A DNA stretch of 44,736 bases, from contig CAMHMN010000014.1 of NCBI GenBank assembly GCA_946186245.1, positions 1 through 44,736 on the forward strand. The letters run 5' to 3'. Shown here piece by piece: positions 1 to 7,265 of this stretch. The first letter of the stretch is position 1, and each line of letters opens with the position of its first letter. A model generated the notes under the pieces. The model saw only the letters and a list, made by a program, of their open reading frames with translations, searched no databases and was not told the DNA's origin. The stretch comes from an uncultured Clostridia bacterium (GTDB lineage Bacteria > Bacillota > Clostridia > Oscillospirales > Acutalibacteraceae). Both the position numbers and the translations under genes were made by a program.

Positions 1-21
1 CTTTCAATCAAGTGCTTAAAT

Positions 22-50
22 ACTATACTACATAAAAAGCCGTTTGTCAA
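22..50 (-). promoter_or_regulatory. Sigma-A promoter firing left out of the window
   Basis: On the minus strand a TTGACA -35 (45-50) and TATAGT -10 (22-27) are separated by 17 bases. It points off the left edge, so a divergent gene starting outside the window is likely. Confidence 0.6.
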
Positions 51-163
51 GTTTTTTTTTCAGATTTTTTGATTTTTTTGATTATACTGCTTCCCGCCGC
101 CGAAAATGAGCCGTCGTCTTCCTTTTTATCTTCATTTGTGATTAATCATTAAAAAAAAATAGC

Positions 164-192
164 TTGACAAATCCGCTTCGAGGCTGTACACT
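164..192 (+). promoter_or_regulatory. Sigma-A promoter of the rsgA leader
   Basis: TTGACA (164-169) and TACACT (187-192) with an exact 17-base spacer. The transcript would start near 199, leaving about 305 bases of leader before rsgA. Confidence 0.75.
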
Positions 193-252
193 GAAAACAA
201 GGGTCTGCTTCTATGAAGAAAAAAATGGCAGACTGGAAAGGAGATTAAAAGT

Positions 253-282
253 ATGATTGTCAGCGAGGTATTCACAAGCTAA
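253..282 (+). CDS. Putative 9-residue leader peptide
   Basis: A short ORF encoding MIVSEVFTS sits 9 bases after a strong AAGGAG (238-243) and ends in TAA just before the first attenuator hairpin. An even shorter upstream frame (213-248, MKKKMADWKGD) overlaps its ribosome site but has no clear one of its own. The position, strong Shine-Dalgarno and following terminator suggest a translated regulatory peptide rather than a functional protein. There is no homology support. Confidence 0.45.
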   Translation: MIVSEVFTS

Positions 283-376
283 CTGAATAATCGGCACGTT
301 TTTTTGAAAAGACGGGACAGATGGTCCCTTTTTCGTCGTGCCACAAGAAATCCTTTCATGATTGATGCATCTCTCC

Positions 377-417
377 GCCGCAGAAATCCTCCAAGGATTG
401 CTTTCTGCGGCTTTTTT
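377..417 (+). terminator. Rho-independent terminator in the rsgA leader
   Basis: A 10-bp stem (377-386 with 402-411, GCCGCAGAAA/TTTCTGCGGC) has an inner AATCC/GGATT extension and is followed by six T. It lies between the leader promoter and rsgA on the same strand, so it would control read-through. Confidence 0.8.
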
Positions 418-504
418 GCGTCCATTTTCAGTTTATTCGGTTAGCGGCTTTTTTGATTTTTCAATTCTTTACTAACACACAACTGATTATGGAGGACAAC
501 TACA

Positions 505-1551
505 TTGAATATTTTTGAATATGGATTCACAAACGATTTGCTTCCCGAAGACAAAATCGGCATTCCCGCACGCATTATTTCCGTACACAAAGGGCGGTTC
601 GGCATCGTTTCGGATTACGGCGAGGGATTTGCCCAGCTCAAGTCAAAGGAATATTATTTCAAGGGCGAAGCCTTCCCCACGGTGGGTGACTTCGTACTGA
701 TCGACTACATTGAGAACGGCGACAGCCGCATTACTGCCACCCTGCCGCGCAGAACATTCTTTTCCCGCTCCGATCCCGACATAGGCAGAGGCGAACAGGT
801 GGTCGCTGCCAACTTCGACACGGTGTTCATCATGCAGTCGCTGAACGACAATTTCAATTCCAAGCGCATGGAACGCTACCTCACCGCCGTCCGGCAGTCG
901 GGCGCCGAGCCGGTGGTCATTCTCACCAAAGCCGACCTGACCGACGACTACCTTCCCTATATCCTTGAAACAAGCCGCGTCGCGGAGGGCGTGGAAACCC
1001 ACATCGTCAGCTCCAGAACCGGCTACGGAATGGAATATCTCGGCAAGTACCTGCAGAAGGGCAGGACGCTGGTGTTCCTCGGTTCCTCCGGCGTGGGCAA
1101 ATCCAGCCTTGTCAACGCGCTGGCCGGAGAGGAAATCATGGGCGTCAGCGGCATCAGGGAGTCCGACAGCAGGGGCAGACACACCACCACCCACAGGGAG
1201 CTTGTGATGCTCAAAAACGGTACGATGGTCATTGATACGCCCGGCATGCGGGAGCTTGGCATGTGGGACATTTCAGAAGGCTTGGGGCAGGCTTTTTCCG
1301 ACATCGAGAAATACGCCCAGATGTGCCGGTTCCGCGATTGCAGACATGAGCACGAACCCGGCTGCGCCGTGCGTGCAGCCATTGAGAGCGGCGAGCTTGA
1401 CGAAAGCCGTCTGGAAAGCTACCGGAAACTGAAAACCGAAGCCAAATACAGCGACGACAAAGCAAGCTACCGCAGACAGAAGGAGCAATGGGCCAAATCC
1501 ATCAGCGTTTACAGCAGGAAAATGAAGAAGGAGGGAAAAATAAAGAAATGA
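505..1551 (+). CDS. rsgA: Ribosome small-subunit-dependent GTPase RsgA
   Basis: Circularly permuted GTPase that assists late 30S ribosome maturation. An N-terminal OB-fold (about 1-95) is followed by the GTPase with motifs in permuted order: G4 TKAD (141-144), G1/P-loop GSSGVGKS (193-200), G3 DTPG (244-247). The C-terminal zinc finger CxxxxCxHxxxxxC is formed by C274, C279, H281 and C287. Its 348 residues are slightly longer than the usual 290-300, with a basic Lys/Arg-rich tail. The start is TTG, chosen because GGAGG (491-495) lies 9 bases upstream and MNIFEYGF matches the family start. The stop overlaps the next gene's ATG. Expression is probably governed by the leader and attenuator at 199-417. 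Identification is firm. Confidence 0.95.
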   Translation: MNIFEYGFTNDLLPEDKIGIPARIISVHKGRFGIVSDYGEGFAQLKSKEYYFKGEAFPTVGDFVLIDYIENGDSRITATLPRRTFFSRSDPDIGRGEQVVAANFDTVFIMQSLNDNFNSKRMERYLTAVRQSGAEPVVILTKADLTDDYLPYILETSRVAEGVETHIVSSRTGYGMEYLGKYLQKGRTLVFLGSSGVGKSSLVNALAGEEIMGVSGIRESDSRGRHTTTHRELVMLKNGTMVIDTPGMRELGMWDISEGLGQAFSDIEKYAQMCRFRDCRHEHEPGCAVRAAIESGELDESRLESYRKLKTEAKYSDDKASYRRQKEQWAKSISVYSRKMKKEGKIKK

Positions 1552-2096
1552 GCAGAACCATCCAATCCATGTCGGAAGAGTATTTACAGCCATCCCTCGA
1601 CATGGTCAGAAGAACCTTTACTGACTATGAAAATGCCGAAGAAGCACAGATTGTCGTGAGTCTGATAGAAGAAATACGTTCCATGAAGACCTATATACCC
1701 GAGCTGGAGCTGATCATGACCGACGGGAACGACGAAGTGATCGGTTACGCCATGTTTTCACGGTTTCACCTCGGCGGCAAATATATAGATGAACTGCTGC
1801 TGCTTAGTCCCGTGGCGGTCAAGATCGAATGCCAGCGGCAGCATATTTCAAAGGAGCTGATCGAATACGGCTTTGAAAGGGCAAAGAAAATGGGTTTTCA
1901 GGCGGTGATCGTCGAGGGCAATCCCATGAATTACCGAAGCAGGGGATTCAAAACCTCCGCTGATTACGGCATTGTCGCCGCCGAGAGCGTAGGACTTCCC
2001 GCCGTCGAGTGCCTGATGGTCAAAGAGCTTTGCGAGCACGCGCTCGATCACATCAGCGGCGTTGTGGATTACTCCGACTACAAGTGCTTGAAGTAA
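1548..2096 (+). CDS. GNAT-family N-acetyltransferase
   Basis: Predicted acetyl-CoA-dependent acyltransferase of 182 residues. The fold is suggested by the central strand pattern ELELIMTDGNDEVIGYAMFS, then LLLLSPVAV, then the helix region EYGFERAKKMGFQAVIVEGNP and the terminal YRSRGFKTS, which is typical of the Y-x-x-x-GF end of GNAT proteins. It resembles the YhbS-like group that follows housekeeping genes. The ATG at 1548 overlaps the rsgA stop (ATGA) and has GGAGGG 12 bases upstream, so the two genes are translationally coupled. An in-frame upstream ATG at 1488 lies inside rsgA and lacks a ribosome site. The substrate is unknown. Confidence 0.8.
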   Translation: MSRTIQSMSEEYLQPSLDMVRRTFTDYENAEEAQIVVSLIEEIRSMKTYIPELELIMTDGNDEVIGYAMFSRFHLGGKYIDELLLLSPVAVKIECQRQHISKELIEYGFERAKKMGFQAVIVEGNPMNYRSRGFKTSADYGIVAAESVGLPAVECLMVKELCEHALDHISGVVDYSDYKCLK

Positions 2097-2124
2097 AGGA
2101 TTTCGCTGTGGTTTGATAAGTAAT

Positions 2125-2191
2125 AATATCCCCGCAGGTTGCGCCCGGATTTTGATTGATAAAATCATTCAGGACGACCTGCGGGGATATT
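2125..2191. repeat. Perfect 15-bp inverted repeat between convergent genes
   Basis: AATATCCCCGCAGGT (2125-2139) is repeated exactly in inverse orientation at 2177-2191 with a 37-base loop. It sits between the GNAT gene and the minus-strand CotF-like gene, so it may stop transcription from both sides. No clear T-run follows on either strand, so it is not a textbook terminator. Confidence 0.55.
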
Positions 2192-2233
2192 TGCAATGTT
2201 TCACTTTACTGCGGTTTGGTCAATCGTAAGAAA

Positions 2234-2491
2234 TTACATGCTGCTGCCGCTGCCGGAATACTGCTGTCTGACCGAGTCGATCTTGTTCTGCTCCGCCTGC
2301 TGAGGAGCGTACCAGCCCTTTGACTCCATCTTGCTGTAAATGGTGCTCTGCATGTTCAGCGAATCGCCCAGCGCCTTGTTGAAGGTGCGGGATACATTCT
2401 GGTTGGACGACTCGATGGTGCCGTGCAGATAGAGGTCGCAGCTTCCCTTTTCCAGAAGCAGCATGTTTTCCATAAGATCTCTGTCATTCAT
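2234..2491 (-). CDS. CotF-like spore coat protein, small
   Basis: 85-residue helical protein. The DRDLMENMLLLEKGSCDLYLHGTIE segment followed by TFNKALGDSLNMQSTIYSKMESKGWY closely follows the ferritin-like Coat F family of spore coat proteins, which often begin by declaring helices in this order. The C-terminus is a short Gln/Ser-rich tail (YSGSGSSM). A GAGAGGGGG ribosome site precedes the ATG. It is the second gene of a pair with the smaller minus-strand gene upstream, 19 bases away. Role in the spore coat is by family only. Confidence 0.75.
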   Translation of the reverse strand: MNDRDLMENMLLLEKGSCDLYLHGTIESSNQNVSRTFNKALGDSLNMQSTIYSKMESKGWYAPQQAEQNKIDSVRQQYSGSGSSM

Positions 2492-2510
2492 CGTGTTAAA
2501 AATCCCCCTC

Positions 2511-2684
2511 TCAAAGCAGCCCGTAAAAGCTGTTGAAAATCTCGCGGTGCTTGCTGGCCATGTCCTCGATGCAGCGTTTCAGCTCGGCGTCCTGAATCTT
2601 CGCCGAGGTTTCCTTGCACTGGGTCTGGAAATACTGCTCATGACCAAGCGCGTCCTGTACATAGAGCAATTCCTTTTCGGTCAT
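2511..2684 (-). CDS. Small CotF-like coat protein, first of pair
   Basis: 57-residue protein starting MTEKELLYVQDALGHEQYF. The ATG at 2684 is chosen because GGAGGTGG lies about 8 bases upstream; a longer frame upstream adds residues without a ribosome site. The sequence is one long helical hairpin (LYVQDALGHEQ then CIEDMASKHREIFNSFYGLL), corresponding to the N-terminal half of a Coat F domain. Together with its neighbour it may form a split or paired coat protein. A sporulation-type promoter candidate lies upstream at 2759-2790. Confidence 0.75.
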   Translation of the reverse strand: MTEKELLYVQDALGHEQYFQTQCKETSAKIQDAELKRCIEDMASKHREIFNSFYGLL

Positions 2685-2758
2685 AATAATAACCACCTCC
2701 GGTATTTTTTGCTGCGGAAAGATTGTTCCGTGATGTGTCAATCTCTCTCAGCTGCGTT

Positions 2759-2790
2759 ATTATTATGCCGCATTCTGACTGCCGTTATGC
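2759..2790 (-). promoter_or_regulatory. Possible sporulation (sigma E/K-like) promoter
   Basis: On the minus strand CATAATAAT (2759-2767) resembles the CATA-type -10 of mother-cell sigma factors, with a GCATAACG -35-like element 15 bases upstream (2783-2790). This fits the two CotF-like genes downstream. The match is partial, so it is only a suggestion. Confidence 0.35.
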
Positions 2791-2884
2791 AGAGATTTTT
2801 ATTTTTCTGCAAAAAAAGAAAAGGCGCCGTTCCCCATTCAGTCGGAAAACAACGCCGTATGGACGCAATATCAATTTGAAACCG

Positions 2885-3262
2885 TCACTTGCCGATGAGG
2901 TTGTCAAGGCATTCCGAAGCGTATCTCACGCAGTCGTCGCAGGTGCAGAGCATATGGCCGGATTCGATGCCCTTTAGCTCCCGGCAGATGGTCGAACCGC
3001 CCGCCCTGGAACGGAATCCTTCCACCAGCAGCCTGGCAGAACGGATGCTGCCGCCGGTCATTCCCAGCACCATCTGCGCACCGCAGAGAGAACCGCAGGT
3101 GGATTCAAAACAACCCATACCGGCGCCGAAGGTCGCGCCAAGCCGCCTGATCTGCTGCTCGGAAATCTCCATTTTGTCGGCATATGCCATCATGACCGCC
3201 TGACAGCAGTTGCTGCCGTTGTGTTTGAAATTCAACGCTTTTTCCGCACGCTCCGTCGACAT
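2885..3262 (-). CDS. C_GCxxG_C_C family redox-type protein
   Basis: 125-residue cysteine-rich protein of the C_GCxxG_C_C family, thought to be redox active or metal binding but without an established reaction. Visible cysteines: NCCQAV near the N-terminus, the core GMGCFESTCGSLCGA, and the C-terminal CTCDDC and SEC. Length and cysteine order fit the family. Two other starts (GTG 3271, ATG 3268) are possible, but a GAGG 8 bases before the ATG at 3262 favours MSTERAEKALNF. It has its own promoter (3308-3336). Confidence 0.85.
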   Translation of the reverse strand: MSTERAEKALNFKHNGSNCCQAVMMAYADKMEISEQQIRRLGATFGAGMGCFESTCGSLCGAQMVLGMTGGSIRSARLLVEGFRSRAGGSTICRELKGIESGHMLCTCDDCVRYASECLDNLIGK

Positions 3263-3307
3263 TTCCATCACCTCGAAATTCGTTTGCGTTACGCATAAAT
3301 TGCAATT

Positions 3308-3336
3308 ATTATAGCGCAGGATTTTCTGTTTTGCAA
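3308..3336 (-). promoter_or_regulatory. Promoter of the C_GCxxG_C_C gene
   Basis: Minus-strand TTGCAA (3331-3336) and TATAAT (3308-3313), 17-base spacer. Confidence 0.7.
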
Positions 3337-3411
3337 GTGTTTCCGCGTAATTTTTTTATAAATCAGAAAAAAATTATTGCCCATTCTTTTTTTTATTTGT
3401 TGCCTGAACTG

Positions 3412-3440
3412 TTGAAAAATTCATAGTCCCTTGTTACAAT
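3412..3440 (+). promoter_or_regulatory. Promoter of the small hypothetical gene at 3463
   Basis: TTGAAA (3412-3417) and TACAAT (3435-3440), 17-base spacer; transcript starts about 16 bases before the ATG. Confidence 0.7.
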
Positions 3441-3462
3441 AGAAGTAAAGGGGGTAAAGATT

Positions 3463-3756
3463 ATGCAAAACGAAATCCAAATGGAAACCGCATTATCCGA
3501 CGCTGCGCAGCCTGACACGGAACAGCAGGTTCTTACGCCCTACGGCGGAAGGGAAACCACCGAGAGAACCATGACCCGCATGATGCAGGAAATGATGCAG
3601 GGTGCCGAACAAACAAGACGCAGAAGGATCCTCGGCACCGTCGATATGCTCAGAAGCATGGGCTGCGACGACGACGCCATTCGCCAGCAGCTTATCAGGA
3701 ATTACGGGGTCAGCCCGGAAGAGGCAGTCAGTATTCTGTTCACCGCACAGTCATGA
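3463..3756 (+). CDS. Small hypothetical protein with helical C-terminus
   Basis: 97 residues, not recognised. The N-terminus is polar and probably disordered. From about residue 33 it is helical and Met/Gln-rich (TRMMQEMMQGAEQ, then RRRRILGTVDMLRSMG). The C-terminal DMLRSMGCDDDAIRQQLIRNYGVSPEEAVSIL has the spacing of a UBA-like three-helix bundle, which is a guess from pattern only. It has its own promoter and a strong AAAGGGGG ribosome site, so it is probably real and monocistronic. Confidence 0.65.
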   Translation: MQNEIQMETALSDAAQPDTEQQVLTPYGGRETTERTMTRMMQEMMQGAEQTRRRRILGTVDMLRSMGCDDDAIRQQLIRNYGVSPEEAVSILFTAQS

Positions 3757-3853
3757 ATCATAAGCAGAACCGCAGAACCCGGCATTATTCTCCGGTGTTC
3801 TCCGGTTTTTGCTTTCTTTTTTCTTAAAAAAAGATAAAGATTTCCACCCTCAC

Positions 3854-3882
3854 TTGCAATGCCACGGCTCAAATGATATAGT
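3854..3882 (+). promoter_or_regulatory. Promoter of the ABC ATPase / double-GNAT operon
   Basis: TTGCAA (3854-3859) and TATAGT (3877-3882), 17-base spacer. The predicted start near 3889 falls on an in-frame ATG, which argues that translation begins at a later ATG. Confidence 0.65.
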
Positions 3883-3918
3883 ATTGTTATGAAAGAACAG
3901 GAAAGGGAGAACATGAAC

Positions 3919-4959
3919 ATGATCCATGTGCAGAATCTCGAAAAATACTTCAAAAAGACCGTCAAACAGCCGGGGCTGATGGGGAGCGTCAAGTCGCTCT
4001 TCCGTCCCCAGACCGAAATCGTCAAGGCGGTGGACGACATCTCCTTCCACGTGGACAAGGGCGAGATACTGGGCTTTATCGGCCCCAACGGCGCGGGAAA
4101 ATCCACCGTCATCAAGATGCTCACCGGCATTCTCAGCCCCACCGGAGGAAGCTGCATTATCAACGGACAGGACCCGCGCAAAAACCGCAAGCGTTACGTC
4201 AAGGAAATCGGCGTTGTCTTCGGACAGAGGACGCAGCTCTGGTGGGATCTTCCGCTGGGCGAAACCTACACCGTGCTCAAGGAAATCTACGAGATCGACG
4301 ACGAACGCTACAAAAAGCAGATGGCCTTCCTCGACGAAGTGCTGGAGCTGCAATCCTTCATCAAGACGCCTGTGCGAACCCTTTCGCTCGGTCAGCGCAT
4401 GAGAGCGGATATCGCCGCGTCGCTGCTTCACAACCCGAAGGTGCTGTTTCTGGATGAGCCGACCATCGGTCTCGACGTGGTGGTCAAGGACAATATCCGC
4501 AAGGCTGTCACCTACATCAACCAGCAGGAAGGCACCACCGTCATTCTCACCACCCACGACCTCGACGACATTTCCACCCTCTGCAAGCGGATCGTCATGA
4601 TCGACCACGGCAAGAAGGTCTACGACGGCAGCCTTTACAATTTGAAGCAGAAGTACGGACAGATGCGCGAGCTGAATTTTGAAGCCGCCGACAAATCCGC
4701 TGCGGACAAACTGGATTACGCGACAGCTTTCGGTGACTGCGGGCTGGAGGAAGGCGACCTCACGGTAAAGGCCGAAGGCACGATGTTCACTGTGAATTTC
4801 AACACCGACAGAATTCCGGTGGAAAAAATGCTGAATTACACCTTGGGGAAAATACACGTCAAGGACGTCAACCTGAAGGACGCGGACATCGAGGAGATCA
4901 TCCGCCGGCTTTACAAGGGCGAAGTCAAAGAGGGAGAAGCGGAGGGAGAAGGAAAATGA
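3919..4959 (+). CDS. ABC-2 exporter ATP-binding protein
   Basis: 346-residue ATPase that would power an ABC-2 exporter. Walker A GPNGAGKS (55-62), signature LSLGQ (155-159), Walker B LFLDEP (176-181) and the switch His in TTHDL are all intact. An insert before the first strand (KQPGLMGSVKSLFRPQTE) and the GQRTQLWWDLP segment are typical of the ATPases paired with the PF06182 (DUF990)-type permeases found here at 8125 and 9060. About 110 C-terminal residues form an accessory domain. The ATG at 3919 is preferred because GGGAG ends 9 bases upstream; ATGs at 3889 and 3913 are in frame. Its stop overlaps the next start. Confidence 0.9.
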   Translation: MIHVQNLEKYFKKTVKQPGLMGSVKSLFRPQTEIVKAVDDISFHVDKGEILGFIGPNGAGKSTVIKMLTGILSPTGGSCIINGQDPRKNRKRYVKEIGVVFGQRTQLWWDLPLGETYTVLKEIYEIDDERYKKQMAFLDEVLELQSFIKTPVRTLSLGQRMRADIAASLLHNPKVLFLDEPTIGLDVVVKDNIRKAVTYINQQEGTTVILTTHDLDDISTLCKRIVMIDHGKKVYDGSLYNLKQKYGQMRELNFEAADKSAADKLDYATAFGDCGLEEGDLTVKAEGTMFTVNFNTDRIPVEKMLNYTLGKIHVKDVNLKDADIEEIIRRLYKGEVKEGEAEGEGK

Positions 4960-5924
4960 ACCTGGCTCAATCCGAAAGACTTCTGATACAGACCTTTACC
5001 GAAGACATGGCGCAGGCGGTTCACGAGCTTTCGCTGGACGAAAACAACCGACGCTTCCAGCCCGACGAGGTGTTTGAAACGGTACAGGACGCGCTGGAGG
5101 CCATTCAGTTTCTCGCCGCCAACTACGGCAATCCCGAAGCGCCGCAGGTCTATCCCGTCATTCTCAGGGAAAAGGGCTGCAACATCGGCCATGTGGAGCT
5201 GGTGCCGCTGGGAAACGGCGAATGGGAAATCGGCTACCACATCGGGCAGGCCTTCACCCGCAAAGGCTTCGCCAGCGAAGCGGTCAGGGCATTCCTGCCG
5301 GTCGTCATGAAGCAATTCGGGCTTGATCACGTCATGGGCATCTGCGCCGCCGAAAACGTCGCTTCACGCGGCGTGATGGAAAAATGCGGCTTCGTCAAGG
5401 AATACGAGGGCGAAGCGATGTACCACGGCGAGATGCGTCCCACCTGCCGCTACCGATTGAATGAAAAACCGGAGAATGCATCCATGAACAACGAAATCCG
5501 AATCGAAAACCACCGGTTTACCCCGGAGGAATACATCGACTTTTTAAAGCGTACCGACCTCGGCTCCCAGTATCCCAAGGAGCGATTTGAGGAGAGAATT
5601 CCCAAGCTGCTTGTCAACGTATCCGTCAGCCTTGCCGCGCTGGATGACAAGGGTAAAATTGTCGGCGCGCTGCTGGGTCTGACCGACTTCGCCTACTGGC
5701 TGTATGTCACCGACCTCGGCGTGGACCGCGATTACACCCGCCGGGGAATCGGCAGGGCGTTAATGAAAACCGCCCACGAAATCGCGGGCGGTGAAAAGGA
5801 TATCGCGGTGTATCTGATCGCCAACGAGAACGCCGTTCCCTTCTACAAAAGTCTGGGAATGAAGTTCTCCGACGACGTGATGCAGTACAATCACATCGAA
5901 TGGACGGATTTCACGGTGGAATAG
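4956..5924 (+). CDS. Tandem GNAT acetyltransferase (two fused domains)
   Basis: 322 residues carrying two complete GNAT domains. Domain 1 (about 1-172) is RimJ/RimL-like, with GYHIGQAFTRKGFASEAVRAF as acetyl-CoA loop and ENVASRGVMEKCGFVKE near its end. Domain 2 (about 176-322) is a generic GNAT with LGVDRDYTRRGIGRALMKTAHE and ENAVPFYKSLGMKF. Between them an ATG at 5484 has GGAG 9 bases upstream, so domain 2 might also be made separately. The ATG overlaps the ATPase stop (ATGA), so it is co-translated with the exporter ATPase. Substrates are unknown; drug or metabolite acetylation next to an exporter is inference. Confidence 0.85.
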   Translation: MNLAQSERLLIQTFTEDMAQAVHELSLDENNRRFQPDEVFETVQDALEAIQFLAANYGNPEAPQVYPVILREKGCNIGHVELVPLGNGEWEIGYHIGQAFTRKGFASEAVRAFLPVVMKQFGLDHVMGICAAENVASRGVMEKCGFVKEYEGEAMYHGEMRPTCRYRLNEKPENASMNNEIRIENHRFTPEEYIDFLKRTDLGSQYPKERFEERIPKLLVNVSVSLAALDDKGKIVGALLGLTDFAYWLYVTDLGVDRDYTRRGIGRALMKTAHEIAGGEKDIAVYLIANENAVPFYKSLGMKFSDDVMQYNHIEWTDFTVE

Positions 5925-5930
5925 TTTTGA

Positions 5931-7118
5931 TTATTTCCGTTTGGCCCCGCAGTCGGGGCAGAATTTGGAGGTAAGCATCTTGCGGCAATTCGGGCAGTAC
6001 CACAGCTTCGGTTTGTTTTCGTCCTGCGGTTCGAGAAAGATATTCCCTGTGGGCTGGGGCTTCGGAGCAGCCGGCACATTCGGCAATTTCTGTGCGACCG
6101 GCGCGGAAGCCACATTCGGCAGGGGTGAAGCAGCCGGAGCGTTTGATACATCCGGCATTGGCGCGGGATTGACGGGAGCCGGAGGATAGACCGCCCTGAC
6201 GGCCACGAATCCGCCCTTCTCATTCCTCGCCGCTTCGGTCATGGCTTCCGCCTGCGCGTCGGTCAGCGTCGCGGCCGCCATTCCTGGATCCCGCAGCATC
6301 TTGGCGTGCTGGATGGTCTGAATGGTGCGCATGTCCTTGTCGTAAACCGTCAGGGACTCGATCGCGGTGGAAACCACCGTGAATCCCCGCAGACCTACCC
6401 ATTTTTCGGTCATGCAATGGCTGACTTCCCCGGCCATCCTGCCCACCTTTCCCGGCATATCCGACAGCCGGAGCGAACCGGCGAAGAGATTCCCGGCAGC
6501 TTCCGTCAAAGCGGTGGCGTATTCCGCCTGGAGCTGGGGCAGCACGTCCTGCACCGACATGGTGCCGTTGGCTCCCCTGAAGATCCGCTGGTAAAACGCC
6601 ATCGGATCGGTGATCCGGAAGGAGAATACGCCTTTGGCATACCCGATGGCGGTCAGCTGCATGCCTATTTCTTCATCGGTGACGCAGATGGGGAAGCTCA
6701 CCGAGAAGGGATTGCCCATCTGCTCCTTCATGTCGATATACAGAACGAACTGGTGAATGGCGACGTCGCCGCCGAATCCGACGCGGGTGAAGATTTCCTT
6801 CCCTATCCCCTTCACGCCGCCGCCGGAAAATATGCTCGCGCTGCCGCCATGGAAGATATGCTCTCCCGGCTGGGTGTAGCACCCGATCACCTTGCCCTGC
6901 TCAACGGCAATGGCGCTCTGTCCTTCATTGACCACGATGAGCGAGCCGTCGCTGATGACGTTCTCGTCCCCCTTGGTGTTGGAACTGCGCTCGCTGACCT
7001 GCTTCTTGCCCCTGTAGGCGAGAATCCCCTGCGGAATGCTGTCGCAGTAATACATTTCCAGCCATTGATCCGCCATCACGCCGCCGGTCGCGCCGGTAAA
7101 TGCCTTGATGATACCCAT
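5931..7118 (-). CDS. SPFH-domain protein with C-terminal zinc ribbon
   Basis: 395 residues. It resembles the YdjI-type 'virion core protein-like' SPFH family, membrane- or scaffold-associated proteins in Firmicutes with unclear function. An SPFH-like body (about 20-280) contains VVNEGQSAIAVEQGKVIG and a region predicted to oligomerise. A Pro/Ala-rich linker (about 305-360, repeated PLPNVASAP/KLPNVPAAP units) leads to a zinc ribbon CPNC...CPDCG at the end. The ATG at 7118 has GAGG 9 bases upstream. A strong promoter lies at 7155-7183. It ends only 6 bases from the convergent GNAT gene with no terminator between. Confidence 0.8.
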   Translation of the reverse strand: MGIIKAFTGATGGVMADQWLEMYYCDSIPQGILAYRGKKQVSERSSNTKGDENVISDGSLIVVNEGQSAIAVEQGKVIGCYTQPGEHIFHGGSASIFSGGGVKGIGKEIFTRVGFGGDVAIHQFVLYIDMKEQMGNPFSVSFPICVTDEEIGMQLTAIGYAKGVFSFRITDPMAFYQRIFRGANGTMSVQDVLPQLQAEYATALTEAAGNLFAGSLRLSDMPGKVGRMAGEVSHCMTEKWVGLRGFTVVSTAIESLTVYDKDMRTIQTIQHAKMLRDPGMAAATLTDAQAEAMTEAARNEKGGFVAVRAVYPPAPVNPAPMPDVSNAPAASPLPNVASAPVAQKLPNVPAAPKPQPTGNIFLEPQDENKPKLWYCPNCRKMLTSKFCPDCGAKRK

Positions 7119-7154
7119 TTTTGCATACCTCGTTTGCATTTGTTTTCTATACCT

Positions 7155-7183
7155 ATTGTAAGCCAGATTTCCCGCCGTGTCAA
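7155..7183 (-). promoter_or_regulatory. Promoter of the SPFH gene
   Basis: Minus-strand TTGACA (7178-7183) and TACAAT (7155-7160), 17-base spacer. Confidence 0.75.
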
Positions 7184-7265
7184 CTGTCACACCGACGGGA
7201 AATCCGAATGACGGAACGAAATCCGTTTTCCTTCATCACTCATCAACACTTGGAGGGTAAAATGC

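Larger units (their letters stand above)
199..417 (+). promoter_or_regulatory. Candidate leader-peptide attenuator upstream of rsgA
   Basis: The leader can form a 5' stem (203-208 with 228-233), followed by an AAGGAG ribosome site and a 9-codon ORF. Next comes a large hairpin closed by GGCACG/CGTGCC (293-298 with 337-342) with an inner GGGAC/GTCCC stem, and last a rho-independent terminator (377-417). The octamer GAAATCCT occurs twice, at 347-354 and 383-390. Only the second copy lies in the terminator stem, so the first could compete for the same partner strand and act as an antiterminator. This is the architecture of translation-coupled attenuators that respond to ribosome stalling. I recognise no named family, so the regulatory role is inference. 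Confidence 0.5.
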
